Positions 60,958 through 64,000 of a DNA stretch of 64,000 nt are shown piece after piece. Where the stretch lies: assembly GCA_002707495.1 (NCBI GenBank), contig PAMZ01000022.1, forward strand, positions 1 to 64,000, in the 5' to 3' direction. Position numbers and translations under genes: made by a program. Below the pieces are notes generated by a model. The model was not told the DNA's origin and did no database searches. It was given only the letters and a program-made list of their open reading frames with translations. Source of the DNA: Halobacteriovoraceae bacterium (GTDB taxonomy: Bacteria > Bdellovibrionota > Bacteriovoracia > Bacteriovoracales > Bacteriovoracaceae). How positions within the stretch are numbered: the stretch's first letter is position 1; each line of letters begins with the position of its first letter.

Positions 60958-61247
60958 ATTTCTTTTTTGATTTCTTGAACTTCTCTTTCAAAACTCTCCA
61001 TCGCTTCTTCAAGTTCGGAAATTTTTGAAATAAGGGCCAGTACTTCTTTATCTTCGACTTTCAATTTTTCTTTTTCAACGGCATCTTTAAGCCACATACC
61101 TAGAGCCTCGTAAGTCTCGTGCAGCTGGGTATTACTCTGAGATGCAGAAAGCATCTTCATTCCAATTTTCGTCGTTTTTTTAAATTCAGCTTGGCAAGTT
61201 TGGAGTAAATCATTGAATCGCTCTCGCCAGTCATTATTGTTTTCCAT
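60954..61247 (-). CDS. Small coiled-coil protein of unknown function
   Basis: 97 residues, highly charged helical protein with a C-terminal coiled coil (VLALISKISELEEAMESFER). No cysteines, signal or membrane segment. Convergent with engB by a 4-bp stop overlap, divergent from plsC-like. Function unknown. Confidence 0.8.
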   Translation of the reverse strand: MENNNDWRERFNDLLQTCQAEFKKTTKIGMKMLSASQSNTQLHETYEALGMWLKDAVEKEKLKVEDKEVLALISKISELEEAMESFEREVQEIKKEI

Positions 61248-61319
61248 TATTTACCTCATTATTTTCCCGCTATAAGTATATCTAGAAATAGATTATAAAT
61301 AAATGAAAGGAATAATATC

Positions 61320-62183
61320 ATGCTTGAGCGTTTTACTCTTTCTGAAAAGGAAAGGGCCCATAAAGATTTAAAATTTAAGCAGCTTGAAGAGCGCTATAAA
61401 GATTATTCTGATCCTTGGGGATTTAATCTTAACACCGTCAAACAGGCGATGGATGTAGTCTATCCTCTTTATAAGAGATATTTCAGAGTCAGAGTCTTCG
61501 GTTTAGAGCATGTGGCAGAAGAGCCTTATATGGTGGTCTCTAATCATACTGGGCAAGTTCCTATCGATGGTATGCTAATAGCGACAGCATTTGCAACTGA
61601 ACTTGATAAACCTAGAGTGGTCCACTCTATGATTGAACGCTTCATGGCGGGACTACCTTTTTTAGGAGATATTTCTGCTCGGGCGGGGTCTATATTAGGC
61701 GATCGCGAAAATTGTAAGTGGCTTCTTAATAAAGGTGAGTCTATTTTAGTTTTCCCCGAAGGAGTGAGAGGTATCAATAAAAGCACTCAAGACTTTTATA
61801 AACTTCAAAGATTTTCACATGGCTTTTATCGGATTGCTCTTCAATCTCAAACTAAAATCTTACCTATTAGTGTGATTGGAGCTGAGGAGATGTTTCCCTT
61901 TGTCTTTCAAGCGGGTGGTATTGGTAAAAAGTTTGGCCTCCCCTCTCTACCTATTACGGCGAATCTTGTCCCTCTTCCCTCTCCTATTGATATTTATATC
62001 GGTGAGCCTATTGAAGTTTCAAAGGACCTCTCGCCTGAAGCTCCCGATAAAGAGATAAGACCGCATGTATATAATATAGAAAAGATAATCAAACGAAATA
62101 TTCACAATGGGTTACAGAGTAGAAGGAAATTTTTTGAATGGGTTCGAAATCCGATCAATATATTGATGAACAAGACGTTCTAA
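61320..62183 (+). CDS. PlsC-like lysophospholipid acyltransferase, HxxxxPxDG type
   Basis: 287 residues. SNHTGQVPIDGMLI is the catalytic motif in the form HSG(x)PxDG seen in an LPLAT subgroup (His and Asp are six apart, unlike the common HX4D), and FPEGVRGINKS is the acyl-acceptor motif. Probably adds acyl chains to lysophospholipids or neutral lipids. Start behind AGGAATAATATC. The last 46 bp are shared with the start of the next gene. Confidence 0.88.
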   Translation: MLERFTLSEKERAHKDLKFKQLEERYKDYSDPWGFNLNTVKQAMDVVYPLYKRYFRVRVFGLEHVAEEPYMVVSNHTGQVPIDGMLIATAFATELDKPRVVHSMIERFMAGLPFLGDISARAGSILGDRENCKWLLNKGESILVFPEGVRGINKSTQDFYKLQRFSHGFYRIALQSQTKILPISVIGAEEMFPFVFQAGGIGKKFGLPSLPITANLVPLPSPIDIYIGEPIEVSKDLSPEAPDKEIRPHVYNIEKIIKRNIHNGLQSRRKFFEWVRNPINILMNKTF

Positions 62184-63124
62184 AAACCGTATTAATCATT
62201 GGGATTAGTGGAGGATTAGCTCAGCTACTGGCCAAGCTAATACTAAAAGAAAAGCCTCATTGGAAGGTCATAGGAGTGGACTCTAGGTCAACATCTAATG
62301 TCTTCAAGCATAAAAATCTGACTTCACTGCGTATTCGTTTTTCCAGGGGAAGCTTTGAAAATTTATTTCGTGATCATAGTTTCGATTATGTTTATCATCT
62401 GGCCCGGATTTCAAGTGCTACCGTATATAAAGATCTCACAAAAAGACTTGAGCTCAACGTGATGGGTACTAATCGTATTTTGGATTTATGCTATCGTTTT
62501 GATGTGAAGAAGATCGTCGTACTGTCCACTTTTCACGTTTATGGGGCTTTAGATGATAATGGAATTTTTCTCAAAGAGGATGCACCCCTTCGAGCCTCAA
62601 TTAAATACCCAGAATTAAGAGATGTGGTAGAGATGGATCAAGTTTGCTCCAATTGGATGTGGAAATATCAAAATGAAGTTGATTCTGTACTTTTACGGCC
62701 TTGCAATATTATTGGGAGTCAAATCGCGAACACGACCTCTAAATTTCTCATGAGCCAATTTGCTTTAAGGCCAATCGACTACAACCCTGTTTTCCAATTT
62801 ATTCATGAATTCGATATGGCGATGGTACTATTCAGAGCCCTTAACGATCTTCCAACGGGGATTTATAATGTCGCAACAGATGAGTTTATCCCACTTAGAA
62901 AGGCTTTGGATACTATAGGCTCTAAAGGAATTCCTTTTCCCATAACGATTGCTTCTGCGTTAAATAAAATTTTAAAACTTTCTAATATGGAAGTTCCAGA
63001 GTATCTGATCGACTATCTGAAATTTTCTTGCTTGATTGATAATAGCCTACTCAAGGATCATCTAGGTGAAGATCCTTTTCGCTTTAATATAAAAGAGACT
63101 TTAAATCTTATTAGGCTTAATTAG
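62138..63124 (+). CDS. NAD-dependent epimerase/dehydratase-like SDR
   Basis: 328 residues, extended SDR. Rossmann motif IIGISGGLAQLLAK and Ser in VVLSTFHVYGA are present, but the Tyr-x3-Lys catalytic pair is replaced by YPELR in the expected area, so catalysis may be altered. LRPCNIIGSQ is typical of sugar epimerases. The gene overlaps the acyltransferase by 46 bp, so the pair probably works together on a lipid- or sugar-linked envelope molecule. Confidence 0.88.
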   Translation: MGSKSDQYIDEQDVLKTVLIIGISGGLAQLLAKLILKEKPHWKVIGVDSRSTSNVFKHKNLTSLRIRFSRGSFENLFRDHSFDYVYHLARISSATVYKDLTKRLELNVMGTNRILDLCYRFDVKKIVVLSTFHVYGALDDNGIFLKEDAPLRASIKYPELRDVVEMDQVCSNWMWKYQNEVDSVLLRPCNIIGSQIANTTSKFLMSQFALRPIDYNPVFQFIHEFDMAMVLFRALNDLPTGIYNVATDEFIPLRKALDTIGSKGIPFPITIASALNKILKLSNMEVPEYLIDYLKFSCLIDNSLLKDHLGEDPFRFNIKETLNLIRLN

Positions 63125-63163
63125 TAGGCTCGAGTCTACTAACAATTGAGACTATTCTCAATT
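63121..63163. terminator. Two adjacent hairpins between convergent genes
   Basis: TTAGTAG/CTACTAA (63121-63142) and AATTGAG/CTCAATT (63144-63163) are perfect 7-bp stems. The following bases are AT-rich without a long T-run, so termination is plausible but not certain. Confidence 0.4.
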
Positions 63164-63824
63164 ATAATGAATAGTTGGATTGATCTACCTTGTTTGCTTC
63201 TAAATCTTTTGCAAGATTCTTTACTTGAGCATTAACAACTAAACAAAGCCTTTGTTCGTCTCCATGGTATTGAGTTACTTCATGCCATAAAAAGGAAGGA
63301 GCAATAACTAGTAATCCTCTTTTAGGACGAATTTTTTCCACTTTTGACCCTGCAAACCAATAGTTCTTCTGCCATCGAGGGTCGTAAAGCATTAGCTCTC
63401 CACCCTCGTCATCTTTAATTTCATTGAAATAAAAACAAGCAAAAGCATCATCTCCAAAATGAGTATGGCAACCTAACCTGTACCCCTTTTCCATCAAATT
63501 TATTTTACAGGAATCTATTACTGTATCTAAATAGAGACGTTCAGTATTTGTTTCGTCATAATCTTTTATATTTGAGTAAGCCAGCGATATAAATCCTTCT
63601 TTAATTTTGTTGACCAATTCATCCATTTCCGGACAATGCCCGTCAACAATTGCATCAAAGATAATATTCTCATTTCCATCTCTATATTCTTTATGATCGT
63701 TCCTGACGTCACTTTTGAACTTTAGATGTTGAGACAACAAATAATTTTCAATTTTGAGTAGTTTCTCATCACTTATGTCAAGTTGTTTGATAAATACATT
63801 AGTCGGGTATAACTCTTTAATCAT
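63162..63824 (-). CDS. 2OG-Fe(II) oxygenase-like protein
   Basis: 220 residues. His in GCHTHFGDDAFACFYFNEI, GGELMLYDPRW, then LLVIAPSFLWHEVTQYHGDE with the second His and Arg in EQRLCLVVNAQ: the pattern of putative 2-oxoglutarate/Fe(II) oxygenases (PF13759 type) that hydroxylate a protein or amino acid. No signal peptide. Upstream 63825-64000 holds no other gene I can support. Confidence 0.85.
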   Translation of the reverse strand: MIKELYPTNVFIKQLDISDEKLLKIENYLLSQHLKFKSDVRNDHKEYRDGNENIIFDAIVDGHCPEMDELVNKIKEGFISLAYSNIKDYDETNTERLYLDTVIDSCKINLMEKGYRLGCHTHFGDDAFACFYFNEIKDDEGGELMLYDPRWQKNYWFAGSKVEKIRPKRGLLVIAPSFLWHEVTQYHGDEQRLCLVVNAQVKNLAKDLEANKVDQSNYSL

Positions 63825-64000
63825 TAGAATTCCTTCTCTTTATGGTGTCATATGTCGATGAAGTAGTAAAGAATAATCATAGCTAATGAATTTGGTCTTT
63901 TAAAACTTAATTTAAACTCTTGATGAGATCCAAATTATCCTAAAAATCAATGAAGATTAATTGGCAAAATCACTACCTATCTAAAGAATATATTTAGTTT

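Noticed and set aside
1-64000. CRISPR array, rRNA genes, IS elements
   Set aside because: No regularly spaced repeats beyond 1416-1455, no rRNA-like sequence and no transposase found.

Overview
The window looks like chromosome from a low-GC (by eye mid-to-high 30s percent) predatory-type Deltaproteobacterium-like organism, most plausibly Bdellovibrionota/Bacteriovoracia (Halobacteriovorax relatives). This is an inference from gene content: many exported proteins and lipoproteins of unknown family, several cell-wall hydrolases, two subtilases, a CarD-like regulator, an FHA/sigma-54 activator and a long Rel protein. No rRNA, complete tRNA or CRISPR array was seen.

Layout. 1-1.6 kb: right end of an integrative element, with a broken tyrosine recombinase, an excisionase-like HTH protein, an inverted repeat, tandem 11-bp repeats, and a tRNA 3'-end-like scar followed by a terminator. 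1.6-1.8 kb: a strongly structured block that ends in a second tRNA-like CCA end. 1.9-14.4 kb: secreted proteins, including a 2075-residue protein with two GCS/amidoligase-like segments and a long HEAT-like solenoid, a large divergent partner, a three-repeat cysteine protein and a collagen-like protein. 14.3-22 kb: a six-gene overlapping operon (Na+ symporter, acyl-CoA ligase, two alpha/beta hydrolases, FabG-like SDR, KAS III-like enzyme), divergent from TetR plus a secreted PHB-depolymerase-like esterase. 22-23.5 kb: CarD-like protein, Dps, ArsR. 23.5-26.9 kb: metal (probably zinc) uptake operon with a perfect 12-6-12 operator. 26.9-30.5 kb: ThrE-type exporter and a wecB/GT2/acyltransferase sugar operon.

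30.6-35 kb: a kexin-like lipoprotein protease lacking its own propeptide, followed by a separate exported propeptide-like protein, plus a large secreted unknown. 35-40.6 kb: MltF-type transglycosylase, VanX-like dipeptidase and an EEP-family hydrolase in a row, then a thioesterase and a monohaem protein. 40.6-44.3 kb: phenylalanine hydroxylase operon phhA-phhB-FHA-flavoprotein. 44.4-50 kb: coaE, a second subtilase, maeB, RidA, YdcF. 49.9-57.9 kb (minus strand): lipoprotein, accA-yicC-gmk-rel, and three exported unknowns. 58-63.8 kb: FliL-like protein, sigma-54 activator, engB, PlsC-like acyltransferase, NAD-epimerase and a 2OG-Fe(II) oxygenase-like gene.

Packing is very tight: 8 of 11 convergent gene pairs overlap, five of them by exactly 4 bp so that the two stop codons share bases, and most operons are joined by ATGA-type overlaps. 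The best candidates for something new are the protease with a separately encoded propeptide, the giant exported protein with duplicated amidoligase-like segments, the KAS III operon, and the structured tRNA-like block near 1.7 kb.
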